Shown here: piece after piece, positions 30,804 through 39,936 of the stretch
Layout of the letters: each line of letters opens with the position of its first letter
Numbering within the stretch: the stretch's first letter is position 1
NCBI RefSeq assembly: GCF_001665535.1
Contig: NZ_LZSQ01000084.1
Coordinates: 44,288 to 108,287 of the forward strand
DNA from: Mycobacterium sp. 852002-51961_SCH5331710
Lineage (GTDB): Bacteria; Actinomycetota; Actinomycetes; Mycobacteriales; Mycobacteriaceae
Reading direction: 5' to 3'
Length of the DNA stretch: 64,000 nt
Program-made: the position numbers and the translations under genes
The notes under the pieces: model-generated
Databases searched by the model: none
What the model saw: the letters and a program-made list of their open reading frames with translations, nothing else
What the model was told of the DNA's origin: nothing

Positions 30804-31931
30804 TTATGCGACGCGGCGGTGCCGTTGGCCGATGACGGCTTCGTAGTGCGCCAGGAGTTCGTCGCAGATCGACGGCCACGTCCGGGTCAGCACGCTGCGG
30901 CGCGCGGCGATCGAATAGCGTTGCCGCTCGGCGATCAGATGATCGACGGAATCGGCCAGGCGGGCCTCGAACTCGTCGACCTCGAGCAGCAGCCCGGTGC
31001 GGTAAGGAGCGACGAGGTCTCGCGGTCCGCCGGCGTTCGGGGCGACGACCGGCAACCCGGACGCCATCGCCTCCTGAACCGCCTGACAGAAGGTCTCATG
31101 TTCACCGGGATGCACGAACACGTCCATGCTGGCGTACGCTGCGGCCAGCTCGGCGTCGTACAGCGCACCGGTGAAAACCGCTGAAGGCAAGAGCTTTTCG
31201 AGCTTCGGCCGATCGACGCCATCGCCGACGACGACCAGCTGCAAATCGTCCCGGCGTGCGAGCACTGCCAGACGCTCTACATGCTTCTCCGGAGCCAGCC
31301 GCCCGACAAACCCGACAATCGGCCTGCCGAGGGGCGACCACCGACGCCGCAGGGCCTCATCGCGCGCCGAGGGTGCGAACCCCGTGATGTCGACACCCCG
31401 CCCCCACTTGTGCACCCGCGGAAAGCCGTGCGTCGTCAGGTCTTCCATCGCGGCGGTGGACGGCGCGAGGGTCCGGTCGGCGCGGCTGTGCAGGTGCCGC
31501 GTCCACGCCCATGCGGCGCGGGCGGTGAAGCCGACGCCGTAGCTCTCTGCGAATCCGGCTACGTCGGTCTGGAATACGGCCACGGTGGGCACGCGGAGCC
31601 GGCGTGCGGCGTGCAGGCCCCCGTAGCCGAGCAGCGCCGGTGACGCCAGATGCACGACGTCGGGGCCGAATCCCCGTAGCACACCGACGATCCGGGGCCG
31701 CGGCACGCCGAGCGGTAGCGACGTGACTTTCGGGAACATCCGTGACGGCACACGGTGCACGCGGACGCCGTCATGCACACGGTCCGCAGGCGCCTGCCCT
31801 CGCGGGTTGTCGGGAGCGATGACGAGGGTTTCATGTCCGGTGCGACGCAGGTGTTCGATCACCCGCAGCACCGAATTGGTGACGCCATTGACATTCGGGA
31901 GGAACGATTCTGCGACGATTGCCACGCGCAC
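30804..31931 (-). CDS. mgtA: GDP-mannose-dependent alpha-mannosyltransferase MgtA
   Basis: A 375-residue GT4 glycosyltransferase. M. tuberculosis Rv0557, first called PimB, mannosylates a glucuronosyl-diacylglycerol at the membrane. Features: [17 protein letters not shown] start, [16 protein letters not shown] in the nucleotide-sugar domain, and the EX7E region [19 protein letters not shown]. It sits in the same relative position as Rv0557, between menG and the DUF3592/menD pair. Here a DsbA-like lipoprotein gene is inserted between mgtA and the DUF3592 gene. Confidence 0.9.
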   Translation of the reverse strand: MRVAIVAESFLPNVNGVTNSVLRVIEHLRRTGHETLVIAPDNPRGQAPADRVHDGVRVHRVPSRMFPKVTSLPLGVPRPRIVGVLRGFGPDVVHLASPALLGYGGLHAARRLRVPTVAVFQTDVAGFAESYGVGFTARAAWAWTRHLHSRADRTLAPSTAAMEDLTTHGFPRVHKWGRGVDITGFAPSARDEALRRRWSPLGRPIVGFVGRLAPEKHVERLAVLARRDDLQLVVVGDGVDRPKLEKLLPSAVFTGALYDAELAAAYASMDVFVHPGEHETFCQAVQEAMASGLPVVAPNAGGPRDLVAPYRTGLLLEVDEFEARLADSVDHLIAERQRYSIAARRSVLTRTWPSICDELLAHYEAVIGQRHRRVA

Positions 31932-32064
31932 GCCCGAATCGTCTCAGCGCGACCTGTCGCGAAGGTTGCACGCGGGCGTATGGCACACGAAAAGCTGGTG
32001 CGCCAACGGGCGCTGCGAAGCGTTTCCGTCGAGTATCGTGCGGACCAGAGAAAGGGCGGTTGAC

Positions 32065-32736
32065 ATGCGAATCTCCCGGGCACTAGCGGCCGTGGCGTTC
32101 ATCATGGCGCTCGCCGCCGTCGGCTGCACCAGCCACGTCGCTGGTACCGCGCAGCGTGACCCGGCGCAACCTCCGCTGAAGGTCAGCGAAGACGGTTACG
32201 GCGTGGTCGCCGGTTTCGACGACGCCCCGGCCCGCATCGAGATCTTCACCGAACCGCAGTGCAGCCACTGCGCCGACCTGCAAGCCGATTTCGGCGATCA
32301 GCTCGCCTACTACATCGGCGTCGGTCAACTCAACGTCACCTACCGGCCGTTGATCTTCCTCGACGAAGTGAGCCATGGGTACTCGGCACGGGTGAGCAAC
32401 GCGCTGTTCCTCGCGACCGGTAGCGGCGCGACGGGCACGCAGTTCCAGCGGTTCGTCGAAGAGCTTTGGGCCCACCAGGATCCGGGCGGGCCCGGACCGA
32501 GCGACGACGAGATGGCCGACATGGCGCGCGCAGCGGGCATGCCCGACAAGGCCATCAAGCGGATCGGGAGCGGCGGGTCGGCGGTCAACGTTCCGGAGAT
32601 GGACGAGAACAACTTCGGGTTCCTGTTCGACGTCGATCCCGGGGCCGCGGGTACACCGACGGTCTACGACCTGGTCTCCAGCGAGAAGCTCGACATCTAC
32701 GACAACGACTGGCTCGACAAGCTCATCCAGTCGTGA
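32065..32736 (+). CDS. DsbA-like thioredoxin-fold lipoprotein
   Basis: A 223-residue exported protein: signal peptide with lipobox ALAAVGC (Cys22), then a thioredoxin-like domain with the redox motif EPQCSHCADLQ (CxxC) and, later, GTPTVYDL, the cis-Pro loop. Expected to form or reshuffle disulphides outside the membrane. AAAGGGCGG precedes ATG 32065. The 3' end overlaps the convergent DUF3592 gene by 14 bp. It is not present between mgtA and Rv0556 in M. tuberculosis, as far as I recall. Confidence 0.88.
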   Translation: MRISRALAAVAFIMALAAVGCTSHVAGTAQRDPAQPPLKVSEDGYGVVAGFDDAPARIEIFTEPQCSHCADLQADFGDQLAYYIGVGQLNVTYRPLIFLDEVSHGYSARVSNALFLATGSGATGTQFQRFVEELWAHQDPGGPGPSDDEMADMARAAGMPDKAIKRIGSGGSAVNVPEMDENNFGFLFDVDPGAAGTPTVYDLVSSEKLDIYDNDWLDKLIQS

Positions 32737-33361
32737 CTTCGGCGGCCGGCTCCGGATCAGCGGTCGTGCGCTGCGGTCGTCGGCGCTCGATGAGCGTCAC
32801 CCCGGCCAGCGCGGCGCTCGCGATCAGCCAGCCCACCACCGCGATGGAACTCGCCGGGATGATCGCCAAGGCCGCGTTGCGGTGTTGCACGCGAACGAGA
32901 TCCGGGTCGTTCTTGTCGTATTCGACGTAGATGTTCATCCCCGTCTCGAGCTCCGACGGATAGAGCACTCCGAGCTCGGGGCGATAGGTCACGCGGTCCG
33001 GAGTGACGAACTCGATCGTCGACCGGCGCGGTCCGGCGTCGAGCACCTCGGCGGCGGCCACCCCCATGTGCCGCGAGATCTGGCGGTCATTGCGCCACGC
33101 GCCCAACACCATCAGCACCGACTGGAGCGTCACCAGGCACGCGACGATCACGATGCCCACCCGGATCCGGCGGAACACCCGCTGTCGGCGCGACTCGTTC
33201 GGGTCGGCGGTGAGCCGGGGCAGGAACCGGCGCGCCCATCGGGTGGAGGTGGCGAGGCGGTCCACGACGGCGGCCCTCAACGGAGCAAGCTTGTCCGCTC
33301 CGCTCACAGGAGCTGAATCGTTCGCTCCGCTCACAGGAGCTGAATCGTTCGCTCCGCTCAC
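32723..33361 (-). CDS. DUF3592-type membrane protein with repeated N-terminus
   Basis: A 212-residue protein with two membrane segments (about residues 69-88 and 168-188) enclosing an extracytoplasmic domain that has [17 protein letters not shown]. It corresponds to Rv0556. GTG 33361 overlaps the menD stop as GTGA, so translation is coupled. The first 20 residues are a 9-residue tandem repeat (SGANDSAPV) encoded by a 27-bp DNA repeat. Each copy supplies an in-frame GTG, so the true start is ambiguous among 33361, 33334 and 33307. Confidence 0.82.
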   Translation of the reverse strand: MSGANDSAPVSGANDSAPVSGADKLAPLRAAVVDRLATSTRWARRFLPRLTADPNESRRQRVFRRIRVGIVIVACLVTLQSVLMVLGAWRNDRQISRHMGVAAAEVLDAGPRRSTIEFVTPDRVTYRPELGVLYPSELETGMNIYVEYDKNDPDLVRVQHRNAALAIIPASSIAVVGWLIASAALAGVTLIERRRPQRTTADPEPAAEVTTG

Positions 33362-33364
33362 AGG
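33293..33364. repeat. 27-bp tandem repeat, about 2.7 copies
   Basis: The unit begins GTTCGCTCCGCTCACAGGAG; copies start at 33293 (one base different), 33320 and 33347. It spans the menD stop and the DUF3592 start in frame. It could vary in number between strains. Confidence 0.9.
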
Positions 33365-34986
33365 GCAGCCTTGATCGATGCGTGCAGCGCTCGCAGCGAC
33401 GAGCGGTCGGCCTTCACCTCCAACACCCGCATCCCGTCGTGCGGTTCGTTGAGCGCCTCGACCAAATCGTCGGCTTCCAGCTGTCGGCTCTCCACGTGAT
33501 ACGCCCGGCACAACGCGCCGACGTCCACGTCGTGCGGCGTGCCGAAGATCCGCGACGACACGTCGGAGAAGCGCGGATCGCCCTGTTCGAGCAGTTCGAA
33601 GATGCCGCCGCCGTTGTCGTTGGACACCACGATCGTCAGGTTGCGCGGCGCCGGTTCCGTCGGACCGATCAACAACCCCGAACTGTCGTGGACGAACGTC
33701 AGGTCACCCAGCAGCGCGATCGTCCGGCCGTCGTGCGCGAGCGCGGCGCCGATCGCCGTCGACACCGTCCCGTCGATACCCGCCACGCCCCGGTTCGAAC
33801 GCACCTTCAGCCCGTGGGTGTCCAGGCCGACGAGCGCGGCGTCGCGCACCGGGTTCGACGCCCCCAACACCAGCTGGTCGCCGGGCCGGACGGCGTCGGC
33901 CACCGCGGCGGCCACGTGCAGACCGGTTTTGAGCGGATGCGCCCGCAGCTGAGAGCGGACCGCCTCGATCGCGTGCCGGTGCACCTCGGCACACCGGTCC
34001 AGCCAGGCGGAGTCGGGAGCGCCCGTGGTGACGGCGCGGGTGCCGGTGGCCTGGGAGTTCCCCGACACGTCGGGCCAGCGGGGTCCCGTGGTCAGCGCGT
34101 AGACCGGCACCGACGGGTCGGCCAGCAGCGCCGAAACCGGCCGGTGCAGCGTCGGACGACCGAGCATGATGACCTGCTTGGGCCGCACCAGCCGTAGCGC
34201 GAACGGGTGCAGCGGGTTGTCGGCGGGCGGTGCCGTCGGCTCGGAGACAGTCGGCAGCGCGGCCAGGTTCGGGTGCTCGCCCGCACCGTGCCCGGCGATC
34301 ACGACGGTGTCCGGCGTCAGGTCGATGTCGAGCGGCTGATCGAAGGTAACCGGCGGGGTGTACGTCCACGGCTTGCCGCCCGCCCTGCCCTCCGGAACGT
34401 AGGTCACCGACTCGTCCGCATCGGGCACAAGCGGCTCCCGCAGCGGAATGTCGAACTGCACCGGGCCCGCATTCGCGGATCGAGAACCTCTGGCGGCCAC
34501 CAGGATTCGGCACACCGCCGAACGCCACTGCGCGTTGAGCGAATCGAGGTGTTCCGGCGACTCCTCGGCCAGGCCCAGGCTGATCGACGCCCGCACCTGC
34601 GTGCCGAAATACCCCAGCTGTTCGAACGTCTGGTTAGCGCCGGTGCCCAGCAGTTCATAAGGCCGGTTCGCGCTCAGCACGACCAGCGGGACCCGCGCGT
34701 AGTTCGCCTCGACGACGGCCGGTCCGAGGTTGGCCACCGCGGTCCCCGACGTCATCGCGATGCAGACCGGGGCGCGTTCGGCGATCGCCAGCCCGATGGC
34801 CAGAAAGCCCGCGGTGCGCTCGTCGATTCGGACGTGCAGTCGCAACCGGCCGGCGCGGTCGGCGTCCTGCAGCGCGAAGGCCAGCGGGGCGTTGCGCGAG
34901 CCCGGGCACAACACAACATCCCGTACGCCGCCGCGAATCAGTTCGTCGACGACCACGCGGGCCTGCGCGGTCGAGGGGTTCACCAC
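33358..34986 (-). CDS. menD: SEPHCHC synthase MenD
   Basis: Thiamine diphosphate enzyme that joins 2-oxoglutarate to isochorismate, the committed step of menaquinone synthesis. 542 residues, family-typical. [15 protein letters not shown] (about residue 25), [15 protein letters not shown] with the cofactor-activating Glu, [17 protein letters not shown] and [15 protein letters not shown] near residue 458 are all conserved. The GTG start overlaps the stop of the upstream BpoC-like gene (TAGTG), and its own stop overlaps the DUF3592 start. It is the orthologue of Rv0555. Confidence 0.95.
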   Translation of the reverse strand: MVNPSTAQARVVVDELIRGGVRDVVLCPGSRNAPLAFALQDADRAGRLRLHVRIDERTAGFLAIGLAIAERAPVCIAMTSGTAVANLGPAVVEANYARVPLVVLSANRPYELLGTGANQTFEQLGYFGTQVRASISLGLAEESPEHLDSLNAQWRSAVCRILVAARGSRSANAGPVQFDIPLREPLVPDADESVTYVPEGRAGGKPWTYTPPVTFDQPLDIDLTPDTVVIAGHGAGEHPNLAALPTVSEPTAPPADNPLHPFALRLVRPKQVIMLGRPTLHRPVSALLADPSVPVYALTTGPRWPDVSGNSQATGTRAVTTGAPDSAWLDRCAEVHRHAIEAVRSQLRAHPLKTGLHVAAAVADAVRPGDQLVLGASNPVRDAALVGLDTHGLKVRSNRGVAGIDGTVSTAIGAALAHDGRTIALLGDLTFVHDSSGLLIGPTEPAPRNLTIVVSNDNGGGIFELLEQGDPRFSDVSSRIFGTPHDVDVGALCRAYHVESRQLEADDLVEALNEPHDGMRVLEVKADRSSLRALHASIKAAL

Positions 34987-35774
34987 TACAGCCTATCGGC
35001 GAGGAAATCGAGCGCCGCTTTGTTGACCTCCTCCGGATGCTCGAGGAAGCCGAGGTGACCGGCGTCGGGAATCTCCAGGTAGCGGCCATTCGGGATGGCG
35101 TCGGCGACCTCCCGGCTCAGGTGCGGCGGGAGCACCAGGTCGTCGGCGAACCCGATGACCAACGTCGGCGCCGTAATACTTCGGTAAGCGGGCAGCCGGT
35201 TGCCCTGCGGCCGCACCTCGATCTGCGCACGCCCGCCCGGTGTGGCCTTGGTGGGCCACATGACAAACATATCGATCCAGTCGCGGACCTTCGTATCATC
35301 GTTAAGCGTCTTGGGCGAAAAATTCTCCAGCAGACGGATTTTCGCGTCGTACATCGGGGGTAGCTCGACTCGAGAGTCGACGAAGTCGCGCTCGGCGCTG
35401 CGGAAGAATTCGCGGGTTCTGTCCTCGCGGCCGCGGGTGGCCATCAACACCGCCCGCTCCACCAGATCGGGCCTCGCCACCATCAGCTCCTGCGCGATGA
35501 ACGACCCCATCGAAACCCCCACGATGCGCACCGGCGCGGCGTCAAGCTTCTCGATCAGCGCCGCCGTGTCAGCCACCATCGTCTCGGTGGTGAAGCCCGA
35601 GGCGTTTTCGGTCGCGCCAACCCCGCGATTGTCAAACGTGATACAGCGGTATCCGGCGCGCTGGAACGCGGGCACCTGATGCAGATGCCAGGTTCTGCCC
35701 GCACCGCCATGACCGGCGATGAACAGGACCGATGGGCCGCTTCCGCGATCGTCGTAGGCCAGATTCACTCGCAT
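34986..35774 (-). CDS. bpoC: Alpha/beta hydrolase, BpoC-like, candidate MenH
   Basis: A 262-residue hydrolase corresponding to Rv0554, annotated as a non-haem peroxidase. The nucleophile elbow is GVSMGSF (Ser about 94), an oxyanion stretch reads [12 protein letters not shown], and the catalytic His is in [13 protein letters not shown]. Overlap with menD and proximity of menC suggest it could be the SHCHC synthase MenH, otherwise missing from this cluster; that is inference. The start is ATG 35774. TTG 35786 sits closer to a GGAGGG and is an alternative. Confidence 0.85.
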   Translation of the reverse strand: MRVNLAYDDRGSGPSVLFIAGHGGAGRTWHLHQVPAFQRAGYRCITFDNRGVGATENASGFTTETMVADTAALIEKLDAAPVRIVGVSMGSFIAQELMVARPDLVERAVLMATRGREDRTREFFRSAERDFVDSRVELPPMYDAKIRLLENFSPKTLNDDTKVRDWIDMFVMWPTKATPGGRAQIEVRPQGNRLPAYRSITAPTLVIGFADDLVLPPHLSREVADAIPNGRYLEIPDAGHLGFLEHPEEVNKAALDFLADRL

Positions 35775-35846
35775 GACGGTACTCAAGTTCCCTCCGCGGG
35801 GCGCGGCCCGGGGGCCGTGGGAGGGCCGTGGGATGATCGTGCATTT

Positions 35847-35859
35847 CGCATGATATGCG
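35847..35859. promoter_or_regulatory. Candidate MarR-type operator
   Basis: CGCAT-GAT-ATGCG inverted repeat in the 135-bp gap between the BpoC-like gene and the divergent FAD monooxygenase, whose operon also encodes a MarR regulator. It is short, so the call is tentative. Confidence 0.3.
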
Positions 35860-35909
35860 CGTAGCATCAATTACCACCCACCCTCGACGATTCCGAGGAG
35901 GAATGCGAA

Positions 35910-37109
35910 ATGAAGATCGCCATCAGCGGCGCTGGTGTCGCCGGACCCGCCTTCGCCCACTGGATGATGCGCGCGGGGCACGACATCACCCTGATCGAGA
36001 AGGCGCCGACCTTTCGCACCGGCGGCTATCTGATCGACTTCTGGGGCCTCGGCTACGCCATCACCCAGAAGATGGGCATCGAGGATGACCTCCTCACGGC
36101 CGGCTACCGCGTGCGCGAACTACGCATCGTCGACGACGAGGGCCGGGCGTCGGCGCGGCTGCGGGTCGATCCGCTGCGCCGCGCGGTCGGCGACCGCTAT
36201 GTCAGCCTGGCTCGTGGCGACCTGGCTGCCGCGATCTACCGGACCGTCGAGCACGACATCGAGACCGTCTACTCCGAAAGCATCACCGCTCTGGACAACC
36301 GACCCGATGGCGTCACGGTCGAGTTCGAGCACGGCCCGCCGCGGCAATTCGACATGGTGATCGGCGCGGACGGGTTGCACTCCAATGTCCGGGCGCTGGC
36401 CTTCGGCCCCGAAGCACGCTACGAGCACTATCTCGGCTGCCAGGTCGCGGCGTGTGTGCTCGACGGTTACCACCCAACCGACGACCTCGTGTACGTGACG
36501 CACAACGTGCCCGACCGTCAGATCGGCAGGTTCACGCTGCGCGGCGACCGCACCCTGGTGCTGTTCATCTTCCGCTCGCCGACGCCCACCCTGCCCGCAG
36601 ACCTCGATTCCTGTAAAGCGCTGCTGCGCAGGGAGTTCGCTGACGCCGGTTGGGAGTCGGCGCGGATTCTCGAAGCCCTCGACGGCGTCGACGACATCTA
36701 TCTCGACGTGGTCAGCCAGATTCGCATGGACAGCTGGTCGGCAGGACGCGTCGCACTGATCGGCGACGCGGCGGCGTGTGTCTCGTTACTGGCGGGCGAG
36801 GGCACTGGACTGGCCATCGCCGAGGCATACGTCCTCGCCGGTGAGCTGACCCGGGCGGGTGACGACATCGGCGCCGCGTTCAAGGCGTACGAGAATCGGC
36901 TGCGCGGCTTCATCGAGGCCAAGCAGGATGGCGCGCAGCGGTTCGTCTCCTTCTTCGCGACCCGCACCAAGCTCGGTATCTGGTTGCGCAACTTGGCGAT
37001 ACGCACTTTCGACTTCCCGCCGGTCGGAAACCTGGTGATGAGCCGGACCCTGCGTGACGACATCACGCTGCCGGAGTACGAGCTGCCGGAGCTCAAGCCA
37101 CGAAGATGA
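35910..37109 (+). CDS. FAD-dependent monooxygenase (PHBH/TetX-like)
   Basis: A 399-residue class A flavoprotein hydroxylase: GAGVAGPAFAHW (FAD dinucleotide motif, residues 7-18), a central GADGLHSNVR (DG motif) and GDAAACVSLLAGEGTG (GD motif, about residue 290). GAGGAGG lies 7 nt before the ATG. No membrane segments are seen. The substrate is unknown; the co-encoded MarR regulator is typical of aromatic or antibiotic-like ligands. It starts a block of accessory redox genes absent between menC and Rv0554 in M. tuberculosis. Confidence 0.88.
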   Translation: MKIAISGAGVAGPAFAHWMMRAGHDITLIEKAPTFRTGGYLIDFWGLGYAITQKMGIEDDLLTAGYRVRELRIVDDEGRASARLRVDPLRRAVGDRYVSLARGDLAAAIYRTVEHDIETVYSESITALDNRPDGVTVEFEHGPPRQFDMVIGADGLHSNVRALAFGPEARYEHYLGCQVAACVLDGYHPTDDLVYVTHNVPDRQIGRFTLRGDRTLVLFIFRSPTPTLPADLDSCKALLRREFADAGWESARILEALDGVDDIYLDVVSQIRMDSWSAGRVALIGDAAACVSLLAGEGTGLAIAEAYVLAGELTRAGDDIGAAFKAYENRLRGFIEAKQDGAQRFVSFFATRTKLGIWLRNLAIRTFDFPPVGNLVMSRTLRDDITLPEYELPELKPRR

Positions 37110-37162
37110 AGATGACGCACGACGGCGCGCGGTCGAATACCGTTGCGGGACGGAAGGAAGCG

Positions 37163-37630
37163 ATGCCGTCGACCAACAGACCCGCCGAGGCCAACTTATC
37201 GGAGCTCGAGCGCGCCACCCGCGGGCTCCTCGCGCTGAACGTATCCGCGCTCGAACAGATGGAGCAGCGGATCGGCCTCGCGCCGCTGCGTGCGCTGCAG
37301 GCACTGGATCGGCTGGGCCCGAGCCTGGTCACCGAACTGGGTGACGAACTGGGACTCCTGCCGTCCACCGCGAGCAGGCTCAGCGACCGCCTCGCCGACG
37401 CCGGTTACATCACTCGCCGCGTCGCTCCCACCAACCGCCGCGCCACGCTGCTCGAGTTGACCGACGCGGGACGCGCGGTACTCGACGAGCTGATCGGGCT
37501 GCGCGTCGAGGCGTTCGGCGCGGTCACCCAGCGCATGACCGAGGCCGACATCGCGGCGCTGATGCAAGGTGCCCGCGCCTTCACTGCGGCCCTCGAGGAG
37601 CTGACCGAGCGCTCACACGCCGACGGCTGA
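37163..37630 (+). CDS. MarR family transcriptional regulator
   Basis: A 155-residue winged-helix regulator. The DNA-binding part is visible as LVTELGDELGLLPSTASRLS followed by RLADAGYITRRVAPTNRR, the recognition helix and wing. ATG 37163 has a strong GGAAGGAAG 4 nt upstream. An in-frame ATG at 37106 overlaps the monooxygenase stop and would add 19 residues. It is co-directional with the monooxygenase and probably represses it. Its stop lies 3 bp from the convergent DUF385 gene. Confidence 0.85.
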   Translation: MPSTNRPAEANLSELERATRGLLALNVSALEQMEQRIGLAPLRALQALDRLGPSLVTELGDELGLLPSTASRLSDRLADAGYITRRVAPTNRRATLLELTDAGRAVLDELIGLRVEAFGAVTQRMTEADIAALMQGARAFTAALEELTERSHADG

Positions 37631-37633
37631 GGA

Positions 37634-38137
37634 CTACGCCTCCGCTTCGGTGAATGCGACGACCGGGATGCGCCGCTTTCCGGCGCGCTTCTCGTAGTCG
37701 GCGTAGTTCGGCACGAACTGCTTGGCCAGCCCGAACAGCCGGTCGCGCTCGGCCCCGGTGACCTCCTCGCCGACGAACGTGCCCCGGTAACCGCGCGCGG
37801 ACAGCGTCACCCGCGGATTGGCTTTCACGTTGTGGAACCACGCCGGATGCCGGTCGCCGCCGTAGTTGGAGGCGATGACGATCACGCGTCCGGCGTCGGT
37901 GAAATAGGTCAGCGGTGTGCTGCGCTGCTGGCCCGACTTTGCGCCGGTGTGCGTCAACAGCACCTCAGGGAGCACCAGTGACATCGACACGTGGCCGTTG
38001 GTCAGCTTGATCACGGCGCGGTCGATCCGCCAGCCGATGCGGCCCAGGAACCATCGGGCGGGCGCTGTGCCCATGAGACGGGCGCCTGCGCGGACGAGCG
38101 GTGTCGGCGGATCGGGTCGGACTTCGGGTATCCCCAT
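37634..38137 (-). CDS. Nitroreductase/DUF385 family deazaflavin-binding protein
   Basis: A 167-residue DDN-superfamily member: LTHTGAKSGQQRSTPLTYF, VIASNYGGDRHPAWFHN and VKANPRVTLSARG are the usual F420-binding blocks. It is last in a four-gene minus-strand run (LLM oxidoreductase, AraC regulator, DJ-1 protein, this gene) with gaps of 68, 14 and 31 bp. Pairing with an LLM enzyme hints at shared use of F420. The substrate is unknown. Confidence 0.85.
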   Translation of the reverse strand: MGIPEVRPDPPTPLVRAGARLMGTAPARWFLGRIGWRIDRAVIKLTNGHVSMSLVLPEVLLTHTGAKSGQQRSTPLTYFTDAGRVIVIASNYGGDRHPAWFHNVKANPRVTLSARGYRGTFVGEEVTGAERDRLFGLAKQFVPNYADYEKRAGKRRIPVVAFTEAEA

Positions 38138-38168
38138 GCTCGCGACGGTATCTCAGATACGCCGGGTG

Positions 38169-38894
38169 TCAGCGCGCCGAGACGGCCTTCTTGCGCACCC
38201 GTTGAAGCGCGGCGGTCCACAAAAGCGCCACCGTCGGCGCAAGCTGCCCCTGCTTGACGGTGTCGCGGCTCAACAAGGTCGACGCGGTCGCCTTGGTCGC
38301 GGCCGACGCCTTCGACATGTGCCCGGAGTCGTAGGGCGGTTGCGGGTCGTATTCGATGACGAGTTGCACCGCCTTGGCCTTGGCCTCGCCCGCAATCTGC
38401 CCGAACAGCCACAGGCCCAGGTCGATACCGGCCGACACCCCGGCTGCGGTGACGATCTTGCCTTCGTGGACCACCCGCTGATCCGAGACGGTCTCGACGC
38501 CGAAGGGCTTGAGCATCGGCAGTGCCATCCAGTGTGACGTCGCACGGCGCCCGTCGAGCAGGCCGGCCGCGGCCAGGATGACCGACCCCGAACACACCGA
38601 CGTGGTCCAGGACGATGTCTCGTGCGCCTTGCGCACCCAGTCGAGCACCCGCTCGTCGCGTGCGTGCTGGAAGCTCGACAGCCCGCCGGGGATCAGGATG
38701 ATGTCGGGCGACGGCGTCTCGTCGAACGAGTGCGTGGCGCCGACGAGCAGCACGCCGGAGTCCGCCTCGATCGGTCCCGGTTCGTGCCAGACGAAGCGCA
38801 CCTCGGCGTCGGGCAGGTTGCGCAGCACGTCGTAGGGGCCGATGAAGTCGAGCGCGGTGTACCCGGGGTACAACATGATCGCGATCTGGGTCAT
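38169..38894 (-). CDS. DJ-1/PfpI family protein
   Basis: A 241-residue class I glutamine-amidotransferase-like fold. The nucleophile elbow is TTSVCSGSVILAAAGLL with the conserved Cys, and ILIPGG lies upstream of it. The N-terminal TQIAIMLYPGYTALDFIGPY motif matches isocyanide hydratase and ThiJ-type proteins. A 45-residue basic C-terminal extension is unusual for the core fold. ATG 38894 has GGAGA 6 nt upstream. It is 14 bp downstream of the AraC/GlxA gene, whose N-terminal domain is related to it. Confidence 0.85.
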   Translation of the reverse strand: MTQIAIMLYPGYTALDFIGPYDVLRNLPDAEVRFVWHEPGPIEADSGVLLVGATHSFDETPSPDIILIPGGLSSFQHARDERVLDWVRKAHETSSWTTSVCSGSVILAAAGLLDGRRATSHWMALPMLKPFGVETVSDQRVVHEGKIVTAAGVSAGIDLGLWLFGQIAGEAKAKAVQLVIEYDPQPPYDSGHMSKASAATKATASTLLSRDTVKQGQLAPTVALLWTAALQRVRKKAVSAR

Positions 38895-38908
38895 GGGTTG
38901 TCTCCTTG

Positions 38909-39868
38909 TCAGGCGAAGGTCTTGCGGTACTGATCGGGCGAGATGCCTAGGCGGCGAACGAAGTTGCGTCGCAGCGATTCGGCGCTGCCGAACCCGCATC
39001 GCGCGGCGATCACGGTGACGGTGTCGTCGGTCTCTTCGAGCTGGCGGCGGGCGGCCTCGGTGCGGATCCGTTCGACGTAGGCGCCCGGCGCCTCACCGAC
39101 CTCTTCGGTGAACAGCCGCGTGAAGTGCCGCGGGCTCATCGCGGCGCGGCGTGCCAGCTCCGTGATGCTGTGCGCCCCACCGGGTTCGGTCTCGATCGCC
39201 TCCTGCACCTCGCGAATCGGCGCCCTCTTGGCGCGCGGCATCCACACCGGCGCGGCGAACTGCGTCTGGCCTCCCGGCCTGCGCAGATACATGACCAACC
39301 AGCGGGCGACGGTCTGGGCAACGTCGGTGCCGTGGTCGTCCTCGACCAGCGACAGCGCGAGGTCGATACCCGCGGTGACACCGGCCGCGGTCCAGGTGCG
39401 CTCGTTGCTGCGCACGAATATGGGTTCGGGATCGACTGTCACCGTGGGAAATTCGCGGGCGAGCCGCTCGGTGTAGGCCCAGTGCGTGGTGGCGGTGCAG
39501 CCGTCGAGCAGGCCGGCCTCGGCGGCGAGGAAGGCGCCGGTGCACACACTGACGATCCGCCGGGTGTTCGGCGCGACCGTCTGGATCCAGTTCACCACGT
39601 CGAGGTTGGCGCGGGCTTCGTGCACACCGACCCCGCCGGGCAGCACCAGCGTGTCGATCGGTTGCCGCGGATCCGGCAGGGCTTCGGCGACGAGCGCGAG
39701 GCCGGTGCCGGTGGTCGCGGGTTCACCGTCGAGGGTCACCACCCTGGCGTCGTATCCCTCGCGCCCGTGCTCCTGCACATATCGGGACGCACCCGTGAAC
39801 ACCTCGAACGGTCCGACCAGGTCGAGAGCCTGGACACCGCCGAAACCGAGAATCACCACCGATCGCAT
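38909..39868 (-). CDS. GlxA-type AraC family regulator with DJ-1/PfpI domain
   Basis: A 319-residue fusion: an N-terminal DJ-1-like domain (VVILGFGGVQALDLVGPFEV, VCTGAFLAAEAGLL) and a C-terminal AraC HTH (about residues 225-315; ELARRAAMSPRHFTRLFTEE, then VIAARCGFGSAESLRRNF). Such proteins activate nearby operons in response to small molecules. It probably controls the DJ-1, DUF385 and LLM genes around it. ATG 39868 is chosen; the much longer upstream open frame lies inside the LLM gene. Confidence 0.88.
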   Translation of the reverse strand: MRSVVILGFGGVQALDLVGPFEVFTGASRYVQEHGREGYDARVVTLDGEPATTGTGLALVAEALPDPRQPIDTLVLPGGVGVHEARANLDVVNWIQTVAPNTRRIVSVCTGAFLAAEAGLLDGCTATTHWAYTERLAREFPTVTVDPEPIFVRSNERTWTAAGVTAGIDLALSLVEDDHGTDVAQTVARWLVMYLRRPGGQTQFAAPVWMPRAKRAPIREVQEAIETEPGGAHSITELARRAAMSPRHFTRLFTEEVGEAPGAYVERIRTEAARRQLEETDDTVTVIAARCGFGSAESLRRNFVRRLGISPDQYRKTFA

Positions 39869-39936
39869 GAAACCAGTGTTGGCCACCAGCGCCGTGGCGT
39901 CTACGCCATGTATCCCACAGATCAGGACATGGGGGC

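Noticed and set aside
33307..33511. DUF3592 protein starting at 33511
   Set aside because: That start is inside menD; the GTGA overlap at 33361 is the normal arrangement and upstream codons are the menD shadow.
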